A stretch of 64,000 nt of DNA from Pollutimonas sp036675275 (GCA_036675275.1 JAKFFG010000071.1:1-64000); one strand, 5' to 3'. Positions 16,575 to 25,376 are shown, numbered from the stretch's first letter. The notes: a model not told the origin generated them from the sequence alone. Program-made: numbers and translations.

Positions 16575-16710
16575 TAAGAATACGAACTTCAGAGTACGAA
16601 CGTAACTATCCCGTTGAATAGAGCAATTTCCAACATAGACCGCACAACCATCCATACCAAAGCGGCGCTCAGATGAAGCGCGTAGACAAGGACCTTAAAC
16701 TACAAGCCCG

Positions 16711-17256
16711 TCAATCCCCTTCAAACGAGCAAACCGTATAAATCTCCAGCCCCGTCTCCTTCAGCGCCTTCGACCCGCCCAAATAAGGCAGATCAATAAT
16801 CGCCGCCGCCTCCACCACATTCGCCCCAAGACGCTGCAACAACTTCGACGCCGCCACCATCGTCCCGCCCGTTGCAATCAAATCATCAATCAGCAACACC
16901 CGCTGGCCGGGACGCACAGAATCCGTATGCATCTCTACCGCCGCATTCCCATACTCCAACGAATACTCCTCCGCCACCGTATCAAAAGGCAACTTCCCCT
17001 TCTTGCGCACCGGCACAAAACCAAGATTCAACTCATACGCCAGCACAGAACCCAGAATAAAACCCCGGGCATCCACCCCTGCGACCAGATCCAGACGCTG
17101 CCGCATATACCGGTACACAAACAGATCAATAAGCACGCGGAACGACCGCGGATCTTGAAGCACAGGCGTAATATCGCGAAAAGTTATGCCAGGCTTCGGC
17201 CAATTGGGAACGCTACGAATCGCGTTGCGAACGTAGTCGGCAGGATCAATATGCAT
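16711..17256 (-). CDS. apt: Adenine phosphoribosyltransferase
   Basis: A 181-residue protein from the ATG at 17256 (MHIDPADYVRNAIRSVPNWP); the frame extends upstream to 17382 without family character. The Apt signature PGITFRDITPVLQDP and the PRPP-binding loop VLLIDDLIATGGTM are present. The enzyme converts adenine and PRPP to AMP in purine salvage. It is convergent with the IclR gene, across the repeat element, and divergent from the kdsD operon. Length is standard. Confidence 0.95.
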   Translation of the reverse strand: MHIDPADYVRNAIRSVPNWPKPGITFRDITPVLQDPRSFRVLIDLFVYRYMRQRLDLVAGVDARGFILGSVLAYELNLGFVPVRKKGKLPFDTVAEEYSLEYGNAAVEMHTDSVRPGQRVLLIDDLIATGGTMVAASKLLQRLGANVVEAAAIIDLPYLGGSKALKETGLEIYTVCSFEGD

Positions 17257-17475
17257 GTAAGTCGCCAAACTGAAAAAAGCTGAAAAGAAGACAGCCCCTA
17301 TTTTCGCATGCGCACTGCCATGCCCGGGCCAGCCATAACTATACGCGGGCCCTTGCGCCGCAGCTTTCCCGAAACCATGCATTCACAAATAAACCACACA
17401 AGCATTACGGGAGAAGAGCCGTTTCGCCCTTACGTATTATGCGTGGACGCATCGTTGTACGTTTAAAATCACCCC

Positions 17476-18477
17476 ATGGACAAAACACCCACCACCCCAC
17501 CGGCCCTCCCAGCAGGCGAAACACTGGCCTCCGCGCATCGGACTTTCGCCATCGAGATCGCCGCGCTGCAGGCGCTGGACGCTTCCCTGGACGACACGTT
17601 CGCGCAAGCCGTCTCCATGCTCCTGGACTGCCAGGGCCGCATCGTCGTCACCGGCATCGGCAAATCCGGCCATATCGCCCGCAAGATTGCCGCCACCCTG
17701 GCGTCCACCGGCACGCCCGCCTTCTTCATGCACGGCGCCGAAGCCATCCATGGCGACCTGGGCATGCTCACCCGCCAGGACATCGTCCTGGCCATCTCCT
17801 ACTCCGGCACCGGCCAGGAACTGCTCACCGTCCTGTCGGTGGCCAAGCGCATGGGCGCGCCGCTTATCTCCATCACGGGCTATCCTCAATCCGAACTGGC
17901 GCGTAGCGCCGACCTGCACCTGAACGCTCACGTCGAACAAGAGGCCTGCCCCTTGAACCTGGCGCCCACGGCCAGCACCACAGCCGCGCTGGTCCTGGGC
18001 GACGCGCTGGCCGTAGCCTGCCTGGAGGCGCGCGGATTCAGCCGCGAAGACTTTGCCCGCTCCCACCCTGGCGGAGCTTTGGGCCGGCGCCTGCTTACCT
18101 TTGTGCGCGATGTCATGCGCCAGGGCAGCGCCCTGCCCATCGTGTCGGCCGGTACCAAAGTGCCCGAGGCCCTGGTCGAAATGTCGGCCAAAGGCATGGG
18201 CATGACCATCGTCGTCGACGACACCGGCGCACCGGTCGGCATTTTTACCGATGGCGACCTGCGCCGGCTGATTGCCCGCCACGGCGACATCCGCCTGCTT
18301 ACGGTGGCCGACGGAATGAGCCGCAATCCCAAAAGCGTGCCGCCGGGAGCACTGGCCATCGAGGCGGCCACTCTTATGGACGCCGGCCGCCTGAATCAAA
18401 TGCTCGTGCTCGACGATACCGGGCTATTATTAGGTGCTTTACACATGCATGACCTGTTAGCTGCAAAGGTCATCTAG
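17476..18477 (+). CDS. kdsD: D-arabinose-5-phosphate isomerase
   Basis: A 333-residue KpsF/GutQ-family protein. The SIS domain (about residues 40-185) contains GIGKSGHIARKIAATLASTG and AEAIHGDLGM. GALGRRLL links to two CBS domains (about 207-333). It makes arabinose 5-phosphate from ribulose 5-phosphate, the first step toward KDO. It is the first gene of the run kdsD-kdsC-lptC-lptA-lptB with gaps of at most 55 bp, so KDO synthesis and lipopolysaccharide transport are co-expressed. A small inverted repeat, ATGCGT-gg-ACGCAT (17439-17452), lies in the upstream region. Confidence 0.95.
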   Translation: MDKTPTTPPALPAGETLASAHRTFAIEIAALQALDASLDDTFAQAVSMLLDCQGRIVVTGIGKSGHIARKIAATLASTGTPAFFMHGAEAIHGDLGMLTRQDIVLAISYSGTGQELLTVLSVAKRMGAPLISITGYPQSELARSADLHLNAHVEQEACPLNLAPTASTTAALVLGDALAVACLEARGFSREDFARSHPGGALGRRLLTFVRDVMRQGSALPIVSAGTKVPEALVEMSAKGMGMTIVVDDTGAPVGIFTDGDLRRLIARHGDIRLLTVADGMSRNPKSVPPGALAIEAATLMDAGRLNQMLVLDDTGLLLGALHMHDLLAAKVI

Positions 18478-18485
18478 AACCCAAA

Positions 18486-19085
18486 ATGAACTTTCCAAGT
18501 ATTTCCCATCCCGCCGAAGCCCTCATTCTGGCGAAAATCGCGCCGCCGGTAATCGAACGGGCGCGCCAGGTGCGGGTCATGGCGTTCGATGTCGACGGCG
18601 TACTGACCGACGGCTGCCTCTGGTATGGCGAACATGGCGAACTCATGAAACGCTTCAACGCGCTCGACGGCCATGGCTTGCGCCTCATGCGCGAAAGCGG
18701 CATTACGGTAGCCCTGATCACTGGCCGCGAAGGCCCCATTCTGGCGCGCCGCGCCGCGGAACTGGGCATTGCGCTGGTCCAGCAGGGTATACGCGACAAA
18801 TCGCAGGCCGTTGTGGCGCTTGCCCGCGAACAAGGGTGTTCAATCAGCGAAGTGGGCTATATGGGCGACGACATCATCGACCTGCCGGCACTGCAGCGCG
18901 TAGGGTTTGCCGCCAGCGTACCCAATGCCCCCGCCTATATATCGCAAGTGGCGCACTGGGTTTCCACCAAGCCGGGCGGCTCGGGAGCCGTGCGCGAGTG
19001 CTGCGATCTCATTCTGGCCGCCCAGGGCCGTCTTGGCGCCTTCTTCTCGCCCACCGCCATGTTGATGAGCGGCGCCATTCAATAA
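18486..19085 (+). CDS. kdsC: KDO-8-phosphate phosphatase
   Basis: A 199-residue HAD-superfamily phosphatase. FDVDGVLTDG near residue 34 provides the nucleophile Asp and the acid/base Asp, TGREG forms motif II, and YMGDDIIDLPAL is motif IV. KdsC removes the phosphate from KDO-8-P. Nothing is missing relative to the family (~180 residues), with a short N-terminal extension. It lies 8 bp after kdsD. Confidence 0.94.
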   Translation: MNFPSISHPAEALILAKIAPPVIERARQVRVMAFDVDGVLTDGCLWYGEHGELMKRFNALDGHGLRLMRESGITVALITGREGPILARRAAELGIALVQQGIRDKSQAVVALAREQGCSISEVGYMGDDIIDLPALQRVGFAASVPNAPAYISQVAHWVSTKPGGSGAVRECCDLILAAQGRLGAFFSPTAMLMSGAIQ

Positions 19086-19089
19086 GCCC

Positions 19090-19704
19090 ATGAAAGAACG
19101 CGCCCCCGCCCTTATTGCCGTATGTTTGCTGATTGCACTGGTATTCGGCACCTTCTGGGCGGCCGACTATGCGCAACGCGCCATACCCATCGATCCGCCG
19201 CGGCGCATCACGCACGAACCCGATTCGTGGGCAGAGGACTTCGTCATGATCCGGACCGACCCGGCAGGCATTGCCATCAATCGGCTGGAAGGCACCTACA
19301 TGAAGCACTTTCCGGACAACGACTCCTACGAGATCACTAAGGCAAAAGCCATAGGCCAGCAACCGAACTCTCCGATTACCATCGGTACATCCGACACGGC
19401 GGTCATGGACCAGAACGGCGAACGGATTGTGATGACCGGCAATGCCCATGTACACCGCATGCCGGGCGAAGGCCGGGCCGCCATGGACGTCACCAGTGAA
19501 GTGCTTACGATCAGGCCGGACGACAATTTACTGTTCACCGATCAACCGGCGCTGGTGGTCAACGGCAACTCGACCATGAATGGCAAAGGCATGCGTTACG
19601 ATAACAATACCCGTCAGCTGCAGGTATTTTCCGCGACCGACGTAAAAATTTCTGGTCAAGATTCCCAGCCAGGCTCCTCCACCAAACCTGACACGACAGA
19701 ATAA
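19090..19704 (+). CDS. lptC: LPS export protein LptC
   Basis: A 204-residue protein with one N-terminal membrane anchor (residues ~7-25, ALIAVCLLIALVFGTFWAAD) and a periplasmic beta-jellyroll of the LptC/DUF1239 type (ITKAKAIGQQPNS, NGERIVMTGNAHVHR). LptC receives lipopolysaccharide from LptB2FG in the inner membrane and passes it to LptA. Four bp separate it from kdsC and 5 bp from lptA. Confidence 0.92.
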   Translation: MKERAPALIAVCLLIALVFGTFWAADYAQRAIPIDPPRRITHEPDSWAEDFVMIRTDPAGIAINRLEGTYMKHFPDNDSYEITKAKAIGQQPNSPITIGTSDTAVMDQNGERIVMTGNAHVHRMPGEGRAAMDVTSEVLTIRPDDNLLFTDQPALVVNGNSTMNGKGMRYDNNTRQLQVFSATDVKISGQDSQPGSSTKPDTTE

Positions 19705-19709
19705 AAAAT

Positions 19710-20369
19710 ATGAACCTGAAGCGACCTACCTCTTTTGCAGCATGGCTTTCATGTTCCGCACTGGTCTTCATTGCAGGCGCGGTGCAGGCCCAGGCTCCAA
19801 CGCAGCCGGCCCAGGCGCCCGCCCCAAGCGCGGAACCAGCCCCCGCACAGCCAGCCGGTGCACCGGCTGAAGAGCCCGACACGCTTATTCTGTCCGACAC
19901 CCTCAACTACGACGACATCAAGAAAGAAAGCGTTTTCACGGGCAACGTCATCATGACGCGCGGTCTCATGACCCTGCATGCCGACAAGCTCGTCATGCGC
20001 GAAGATGCCGAAGGCTTCCAGTTCGGAACCGCCACCGTCGAGCCGGGCAAACTCGTGTTCATACGCCAGGAAAACCCCGAAAAATTCGAGGTCCTGGAGG
20101 CGCGGGGCATACGTGCGGAATACGACGGCAAGAAAGAGCAGATCGAAATGATAGGCCAGGCCGTGGTCACCCGCTACATCTGCGGCAAGGCATTCGATAA
20201 CGTCAAGGGCGAGCGGGTCATTTACCACCAGAACAGCGGCACCTACCAGGCTTACGGCGGCGCCAACTCCGCCGCTGCCGGCGGCAGGGTGCGTTCGATG
20301 GCACGGCCGCAAGCCAAGGCCGATGCCGCCGCCGCCGAATGCCGGGCAAAATCGGCGCCGCGCAAATAA
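19710..20369 (+). CDS. lptA: LPS transport periplasmic protein LptA
   Basis: A 219-residue protein with a signal peptide (cleavage near VQA-QAP) and then a low-complexity Ala/Pro linker (residues ~27-55). The OstA/LptA fold follows (DTLNYDDIKKESVFTGNVIM, LHADKLVMREDAEGF, FEVLEARGIRAEYDGK). LptA polymerises to form the periplasmic bridge for lipopolysaccharide. The Ala/Pro linker is longer than in Escherichia coli. It sits between lptC and lptB. Confidence 0.92.
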   Translation: MNLKRPTSFAAWLSCSALVFIAGAVQAQAPTQPAQAPAPSAEPAPAQPAGAPAEEPDTLILSDTLNYDDIKKESVFTGNVIMTRGLMTLHADKLVMREDAEGFQFGTATVEPGKLVFIRQENPEKFEVLEARGIRAEYDGKKEQIEMIGQAVVTRYICGKAFDNVKGERVIYHQNSGTYQAYGGANSAAAGGRVRSMARPQAKADAAAAECRAKSAPRK

Positions 20370-20424
20370 TTCGCCGCCCGCAGCCCTCTTGCGCCCGGCA
20401 TTACCGTTATCAAAAAGTACTTTT

Positions 20425-21219
20425 ATGTTTTCTTCGAACAAGCCGGCCTCCGGTGGAACCCGCTCTCCCAGCGCCACCCACGGCAGTCTGCATGCAACGG
20501 GCCTGCGCAAGACCTACGGCAAGCGCACCGTCGTACACGATGTCTCGCTGTCGGTCGACAGCGGCGAAGTCGTAGGGCTGCTCGGCCCCAACGGCGCGGG
20601 TAAAACCACCAGCTTCTACATGATCGTGGGCATCATCCCCACCGATGCCGGACGTATCGAGATCGACGGCAAGGCCATCACCAGCATGCCCATGCACAAG
20701 CGCGCACGCATGGGCTTGTCCTACCTGCCGCAAGACGCATCGGTATTCCGGCGCCTCACCGTCGAAGAAAATATCCGCGCGGTGCTGGAGCTGCAGCTGG
20801 ACGACGCGGGCCGGCCGCTGAGCTCAGCGCTTATCGGCGAGCATCTGGAATCGCTGATCGACGAACTGCAGATCGGCCATATCCGGCGCAATACCGCCAT
20901 ATCGCTGTCAGGCGGCGAGCGGCGCCGCGTTGAAATTGCCCGCGCCCTGGCCACCCACCCGCGTTTCATCCTTCTTGACGAGCCCTTTGCCGGCGTGGAT
21001 CCCATCGCCGTCATCGAGATCCAGCGCATTGTCCACTTCCTGAAGGGCCGCAATATCGGCGTGCTGATCACCGATCACAACGTGCGCGAAACCCTGGGCA
21101 TCTGCGACCGCGCCTATATCATCAGCGAAGGCAAGGTGCTTACCAATGGGCACCCCAGCGAAATTATCGACAACGAAGCGGTCCGCAAGGTCTACCTGGG
21201 CAAGAACTTCAAAATGTAG
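20425..21219 (+). CDS. lptB: LPS export ABC transporter ATPase LptB
   Basis: A 264-residue ATPase from the ATG at 20425; an upstream in-frame ATG at 20323 lies inside lptA and is unlikely. Walker A (GPNGAGKTTS), the Q-loop region YLPQDASVFRRLTVEENI, signature LSGGERRRVEIARAL, Walker B ILLDEPFAGVD and the switch His (LITDHNV) are all intact. It drives lipopolysaccharide extraction with LptFG. A variable N-terminal tail of about 20 residues precedes the ATPase core. Notably rpoN, which follows lptB in many proteobacteria, is not present. Confidence 0.95.
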   Translation: MFSSNKPASGGTRSPSATHGSLHATGLRKTYGKRTVVHDVSLSVDSGEVVGLLGPNGAGKTTSFYMIVGIIPTDAGRIEIDGKAITSMPMHKRARMGLSYLPQDASVFRRLTVEENIRAVLELQLDDAGRPLSSALIGEHLESLIDELQIGHIRRNTAISLSGGERRRVEIARALATHPRFILLDEPFAGVDPIAVIEIQRIVHFLKGRNIGVLITDHNVRETLGICDRAYIISEGKVLTNGHPSEIIDNEAVRKVYLGKNFKM

Positions 21220-21252
21220 TCATAGCATCGCCCGGAGCTTGATCCGGCGCAC

Positions 21253-21280
21253 TTGATTTCCTTTGCATAATCTATACACT
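21253..21280 (+). promoter_or_regulatory. Putative hpf promoter
   Basis: TTGATT (21253-21258), a 16-bp spacer and TACACT (21275-21280) lie in the 149-bp gap between lptB and hpf. The match to sigma-70 boxes is fair. A separate promoter here would let hpf respond to growth phase independently of the lpt genes. Confidence 0.35.
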
Positions 21281-21368
21281 GAAATCATGAACAACGCATT
21301 ACAAGGAGAACGATCACACCCCTGAACGCGCATACCGCGCACCCATTATTTCTGCAAGGAGAGCACAT

Positions 21369-21698
21369 ATGAACCTGAGTCTTACTGGTCGTCATTTAGA
21401 AGTCACTCCCGCTATCCGCGAGTACGTACTGAACAAAATGTCACGCATCACGCGCCATTTTGATAACGTTATCGACACCCAGGTCATTCTCTCGATCGAG
21501 CGTCTCAATCACACCGCCGAAATCACCATGCGCCTGCGTGGAAAAGACATCCACTGCGAAGCCATCGACGAAAACCTCTATGCAGCCATAGACTTGCTCG
21601 CCGACAAAATAGATCGGCAGGTCATCAAGTACAAGTCCAAGGTGCAAGACCACGCTCACGAGCCTGTCAAGCGGCAAGAAATTCCCGCCGTTGAATAA
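21369..21698 (+). CDS. hpf: Short ribosome hibernation promoting factor
   Basis: A 109-residue S30AE-family protein starting MNLSLTGRHLEVTPAIREYV and preceded by AAGGAGAGC. It contains the conserved VILSIERLNHTAEITMRLRG and IDLLADKIDRQVIKYK. The length identifies the short type, which works together with RMF-like factors or alone to inactivate ribosomes in stationary phase; the long-HPF dimerisation domain is absent. It lies where hpf normally follows rpoN, but the rpoN gene is missing. Confidence 0.93.
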   Translation: MNLSLTGRHLEVTPAIREYVLNKMSRITRHFDNVIDTQVILSIERLNHTAEITMRLRGKDIHCEAIDENLYAAIDLLADKIDRQVIKYKSKVQDHAHEPVKRQEIPAVE

Positions 21699-21819
21699 TC
21701 CCGCCCTGCTTTGCGTGCGCCCGGGCCGGCTCTGCCGGATCTCCCCTCTTTAGCGCCACGTAATCCGGGTAAACTGGCCTCAATCGCCTCAAGTGATTGG
21801 GGCCTTGGTTTGTCCTGCT

Positions 21820-21849
21820 TTGTATGGCGACACCCAAAGCCCATATAAT
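21820..21849 (+). promoter_or_regulatory. Putative ptsN promoter
   Basis: TTGTAT (21820-21825), an 18-bp spacer and a perfect TATAAT (21844-21849) stand immediately ahead of the ptsN start. With the ATG at 21857, transcription would begin at or within a base or two of the start codon, implying a nearly leaderless mRNA. Confidence 0.4.
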
Positions 21850-21856
21850 GACCTCT

Positions 21857-22312
21857 ATGAATCTAATGTCGCGTATCTTGCCGCTGTCGAACGTTGTGCT
21901 TGATTTGGCTGCCACTAGCAAGAAAAGAGCCTTCGAACAAGCCGGCCTGCTCTTCGAAAACCAGCACGGAATCGCCCGCACGGCAGTTTTTCAGAGCCTT
22001 ATCGCCCGTGAACGGCTTGGGTCCACAGCGCTTGGTCACCACGTTGCGGTTCCTCACGGCCGCATCAAAGACCTCAAAGAGCCCTGCGCCGCCTTTATCC
22101 GGCTGGCCGATCCGGTACGCTTCGACACCACCGACGGGCGCCTGGCCAGTCTGCTGTTTATTTTGCTGGTGCCCGAAACGGCCACCCAGACGCATCTGGA
22201 CCTGCTCGCCGAAATCGCCAAGCTCATGTCCGACCCCAAACTGCGCCAGACGCTGTCTACCGAAACCGACCCGGCCGCCGTGCACAGGCTCCTGACCACC
22301 ACGCCCGCCTGA
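21857..22312 (+). CDS. ptsN: PTS IIA-like nitrogen regulatory protein EIIA-Ntr
   Basis: About 151 residues from the ATG at 21857 (MNLMSRILPLSNVV); earlier in-frame ATGs at 21797 and 21848 exist. The EIIA-Ntr domain includes KKRAFEQAGLLFENQHGIAR, RERLGSTALGHHVAVPHGRI with the phosphorylated His, and LLFILLVPE. It receives phosphate from NPr and modulates carbon/nitrogen and potassium metabolism. The gene run ptsN-hprK-rapZ is characteristic of Betaproteobacteria. Ten bp separate it from hprK. Confidence 0.92.
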   Translation: MNLMSRILPLSNVVLDLAATSKKRAFEQAGLLFENQHGIARTAVFQSLIARERLGSTALGHHVAVPHGRIKDLKEPCAAFIRLADPVRFDTTDGRLASLLFILLVPETATQTHLDLLAEIAKLMSDPKLRQTLSTETDPAAVHRLLTTTPA

Positions 22313-22322
22313 GGCCACCAGC

Positions 22323-23252
22323 ATGCTGACCATACATGAACTCGTCAGTGACAACGCAGACAAAATACCCTTCACCTGGATAGCCGGCGCCGATTCGGCG
22401 AACCGGCTCATTCCCGACGTGGGCATGTCGGGCGCCGACCTGGTGGGTCACCTCAACCTCATCCATCCGGCCCGCATCCAGGTGTTCGGCGCCGAAGAGC
22501 TCTCTTACTACACGCGGTTCGAGGTCAGGCGCCGCATTCATCACCTCGAAGACCTGGTTACCGGCGGTGTACCGGCCATACTCATTGCCGAGGGCATGGC
22601 GGCACCAGACGACCTGCGCGATTTCTGCAATCAGCAAAAAATTCCGCTGCTGTCGACCACCATAGAAGCCGCCCAGCTTATCGATCTGCTGCGCATCTAC
22701 CTGGGCAAGCGGCTGGCGCCCAAAACCACTGTTCACGGCGTGTTCATGGACGTACTGGGCGTGGGCGTGCTCATCACCGGCGAATCCGGCCTGGGTAAAA
22801 GCGAACTTGCCCTTGAACTGATTTCGCGCGGACACGGGCTGGTTGCCGACGACGCGGTCGAGCTTTCGCGCACCGCGCCCAACATGATCGAGGGCCATTG
22901 CCCCGCGCTGTTGCAAAACTTGCTGGAAGTCCGCGGCCTGGGCCTGCTGGATATCCGCACCATTTTCGGCGAAACATCGGTGCGCCGCAAAATGAAGCTC
23001 AAGCTGCTGGTGCACCTCATCCGCTCGACACCGGAAGCCTTCGAACGTCTGCCTGTGCAGGACCAGACCGAAGATATTCTCGGCATACCCATACGCCGCG
23101 TCATGCTGCAGGTAGCGGCCGGCCGCAATCTGGCCGTACTGGTCGAAGCCGCGGTGCGAAACACCATACTCGCTCTGCGCGGCATCGACACCATGGGCGA
23201 ATTCATCGAACGGCAAGCCCTGGCCATCATGGAAAGCAGCCGCCGCGAATAA
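22323..23252 (+). CDS. hprK: HPr kinase/phosphorylase
   Basis: A 309-residue bifunctional enzyme. The N-terminal domain covers about residues 1-130. The kinase domain carries Walker A GESGLGKSELALELISRGH and the HprK signature RGLGLLDIRTIFG. It phosphorylates or dephosphorylates the regulatory Ser of HPr, linking the truncated PTS of Betaproteobacteria to metabolism. All key residues appear present and the length is standard. Confidence 0.94.
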   Translation: MLTIHELVSDNADKIPFTWIAGADSANRLIPDVGMSGADLVGHLNLIHPARIQVFGAEELSYYTRFEVRRRIHHLEDLVTGGVPAILIAEGMAAPDDLRDFCNQQKIPLLSTTIEAAQLIDLLRIYLGKRLAPKTTVHGVFMDVLGVGVLITGESGLGKSELALELISRGHGLVADDAVELSRTAPNMIEGHCPALLQNLLEVRGLGLLDIRTIFGETSVRRKMKLKLLVHLIRSTPEAFERLPVQDQTEDILGIPIRRVMLQVAAGRNLAVLVEAAVRNTILALRGIDTMGEFIERQALAIMESSRRE

Positions 23253-23346
23253 GCTTGCGCCAGCCGACTCAAGGCTCGCGGCGATTCTTTGAACACCAGG
23301 GGTGCAGGCTGCTCACTGCCCCCTTCAATGTGGAAAATCCTTAGTC

Positions 23347-24219
23347 ATGCTGAACATCGTCCTGATCACAGGAATTTCCGGCTCCGGCAAATCGGTGGCT
23401 CTGCGTTTGCTTGAAGATGCGGGCTACACCTGCGTCGATAATCTGCCTGTGCGCTTCCTGCACGAGTTCATTGCCAGCACGCGGGAAAGCGGGCTTGAAC
23501 GCGTGGCCGTGTCCATCGATGTGCGCTCGCCCGGCGAGCTCAATGAGCTGCCCGATGTGATTACCGGCCTGCGCGCAATGGGCACGGCATTCCGGGTCAT
23601 TTTCCTGGATGCCAACGACAACACCCTGCAGCAGCGCTATTCCGAATCGCGCCGCCGCCATCCCCTGACCGACCGTCTGCAGCAGGGCGGCAAATCGCCT
23701 TCCCTGCAAGAATGCATAGATACTGAACGCGAGCTGCTCGCACCCCTGCGCGAGCAGGAACACGTGATCGACACGTCCGACCTGACCCCGGGGCAGCTGC
23801 GCGCCTGGGTACGCGACCTGGTCCAGGCCGACCGGGCGCCAGTGGTGCTGACTTTCGAATCGTTTGCCTACAAGCGCGGCGTGCCGGGCGATGCCGACCT
23901 GGTGTTCGATGTGCGCTGCCTGCCGAATCCCCATTACGACAGCGCCTTGCGCCCGTTGACGGGACGCGACGAGCCCGTGGCGAAATGGCTGGCGCAGTTC
24001 GGAAGCGTCGAGACCATGATCGAAGACATAGCCGGATTCATCCGGCGCTGGCTGCCCCTTTATATGCAAGATACACGCAACTACCTTACGGTGGCCATAG
24101 GTTGCACCGGCGGCAAGCATCGCTCGGTCTATGTTACCGAGCAGCTTGCCCGGCGCTTTGCCGACCACTCGCCTCTTTTGATCCGGCACCGCAACCAGCC
24201 GCCTCCCGACATGCCATGA
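23347..24219 (+). CDS. rapZ: RNase adapter protein RapZ
   Basis: A 290-residue protein from the ATG at 23347. It has the N-terminal P-loop (ITGISGSGKSVALRLLEDAG), DNLP, and the C-terminal RNA-binding domain with IGCTGGKHRSVYVTEQLA. In Escherichia coli RapZ delivers the sRNA GlmZ to RNase E and so controls glucosamine-6-phosphate synthesis; in Betaproteobacteria the targets are less clear. The stop overlaps the rlpA start by four bases (ATGA). Confidence 0.94.
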   Translation: MLNIVLITGISGSGKSVALRLLEDAGYTCVDNLPVRFLHEFIASTRESGLERVAVSIDVRSPGELNELPDVITGLRAMGTAFRVIFLDANDNTLQQRYSESRRRHPLTDRLQQGGKSPSLQECIDTERELLAPLREQEHVIDTSDLTPGQLRAWVRDLVQADRAPVVLTFESFAYKRGVPGDADLVFDVRCLPNPHYDSALRPLTGRDEPVAKWLAQFGSVETMIEDIAGFIRRWLPLYMQDTRNYLTVAIGCTGGKHRSVYVTEQLARRFADHSPLLIRHRNQPPPDMP

Positions 24220-25376
24220 CATCAACACGCTTTCTCATACCCCTCGCTTTATGCATGAGCCTCGCCATACTTGCCGGCTGCTCCACGCCGAAAAAGACCG
24301 GCACCAAAGGCAGCGTTACCACGACCCGCAGTGGCGGTTATTACCTCGATGACGGGCCGGGCTCGAACATACCGCCCGGGCTCGAGAACATTCCCGACGC
24401 CGTCCCGCAGATCGAAACCCACTCTTCATCGAACTTCCGGCCTTATGTCGTATTCGGCAAGAAGTACTATCCGGTCAGTGACGAAAAGCCCTTTCGCCAG
24501 GAAGGCACGGCATCCTGGTACGGACGCAAGTTCCACGGCAAGAAAACCGCCAATGGGGAAATCTATGACATGTACGCCATGTCGGCCGCGCACCCCACCC
24601 TGCCGATTCCCAGCTATGCCCGGGTAACCCATGCCAAGACCGGAAAATCGGTCATCGTGCGGGTCAATGACCGCGGACCGTTCCATAGCAAGCGCATCAT
24701 CGATGTTTCCTACGTCGCCGCGTCCAAGCTGGGCCTGATCGGACCGGGCAGCGGCCAGGTCATCGTAGAAGCCATCACCAACGACGATATACGCGCGGCG
24801 AACGCAAAAGCCCAGCCTGGCGAGGCCCGGCCTATCGAGGCCCGGCCTATCCAGGTTGCGCCTCGCCAGACCGAGCCAGGCCGGACCGAGCCACGCCTGG
24901 TTACCGAAGCGCCGAAGCCGGCGCCCTTGAAAACTGCCCAAAAGACTCAGCCCATGCCCGATGCGCTGGCCGCGCTCCAGACTGGCAAGTCCGGTTCTGG
25001 CGAGGCGCGGCCTGGCGAGGCCCGGCCTGGCGAGGCGCGGCCCGACGCGCTAAAGGCGCTTCAGCCGGAAGATTCAATAGGACACATTCCGCCGAGCCCG
25101 GCAGATAGCGCGGCCAGCGTGGTGCACAATGAGTCCGCGCCGGGACAGATTTATCTTCAGTTCGGCGCTTTCAGTGCCTCGCGCACCGCCGACGGCCTGG
25201 TGCAACGCCTTAATCAACAGATCGGCGATGTCGAAAGCCGCCCGGCCCAGGTCAGCAGCGCCAACGCGCTATACAAGGTACAGATAGGCCCCTATCCTTC
25301 GCGCACCGCGGCCGTCAACGCGGCCTTGCGCATCCAGGAAGCCACCGGCATGCGGCCTACGTTTGCCCTGCGCTGA
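24216..25376 (+). CDS. rlpA: RlpA-type septal lytic transglycosylase lipoprotein
   Basis: A 386-residue lipoprotein from the ATG at 24216. The lipobox LAILAGC is at residues ~19-25. The RlpA double-psi beta-barrel (about 95-190) contains GTASWYGRKFHGKKTANGEI and SVIVRVNDRGPFHSKRIID, with the catalytic-type Glu, Asp and His context. A long, low-complexity linker (about 195-305) contains two blocks of the pentapeptide-like GEARP. A SPOR domain (about 312-386, QIYLQFGAFSASRTADGLVQ) targets denuded septal glycan. It cleaves naked glycan strands during division. Linker length may vary between strains. Confidence 0.9.
   Translation: MTSTRFLIPLALCMSLAILAGCSTPKKTGTKGSVTTTRSGGYYLDDGPGSNIPPGLENIPDAVPQIETHSSSNFRPYVVFGKKYYPVSDEKPFRQEGTASWYGRKFHGKKTANGEIYDMYAMSAAHPTLPIPSYARVTHAKTGKSVIVRVNDRGPFHSKRIIDVSYVAASKLGLIGPGSGQVIVEAITNDDIRAANAKAQPGEARPIEARPIQVAPRQTEPGRTEPRLVTEAPKPAPLKTAQKTQPMPDALAALQTGKSGSGEARPGEARPGEARPDALKALQPEDSIGHIPPSPADSAASVVHNESAPGQIYLQFGAFSASRTADGLVQRLNQQIGDVESRPAQVSSANALYKVQIGPYPSRTAAVNAALRIQEATGMRPTFALR
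24819..24863 (+). repeat. 15-bp tandem repeat in rlpA linker, first block
   Basis: Three degenerate 15-bp units (GGCGAGGCCCGGCCT, ATCGAGGCCCGGCCT, ATCCAGGTTGCGCCT) encode GEARP-IEARP-IQVAP. The same unit recurs at 24999-25043. Confidence 0.6.
24999..25043 (+). repeat. 15-bp tandem repeat in rlpA linker, second block
   Basis: Three nearly identical 15-bp units, GGCGAGGCGCGGCCT, GGCGAGGCCCGGCCT and GGCGAGGCGCGGCCC, encode GEARP three times. Unit length is a multiple of three, so copy-number change would keep the frame. Confidence 0.8.

Noticed and set aside
21287..21325. 12-codon frame (ATG...TGA) upstream of hpf as a leader peptide
   Set aside because: No ribosome-binding site and no attenuator-like structure or codon bias was seen.
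22257..23216. 319-residue minus-strand frame over hprK
   Set aside because: Antisense of hprK, whose Walker A and signature motifs are intact.
24819..25043. Repeats in rlpA considered as a CRISPR-like array
   Set aside because: Units are 15 bp, tandem without spacers, and in frame with the coding sequence.
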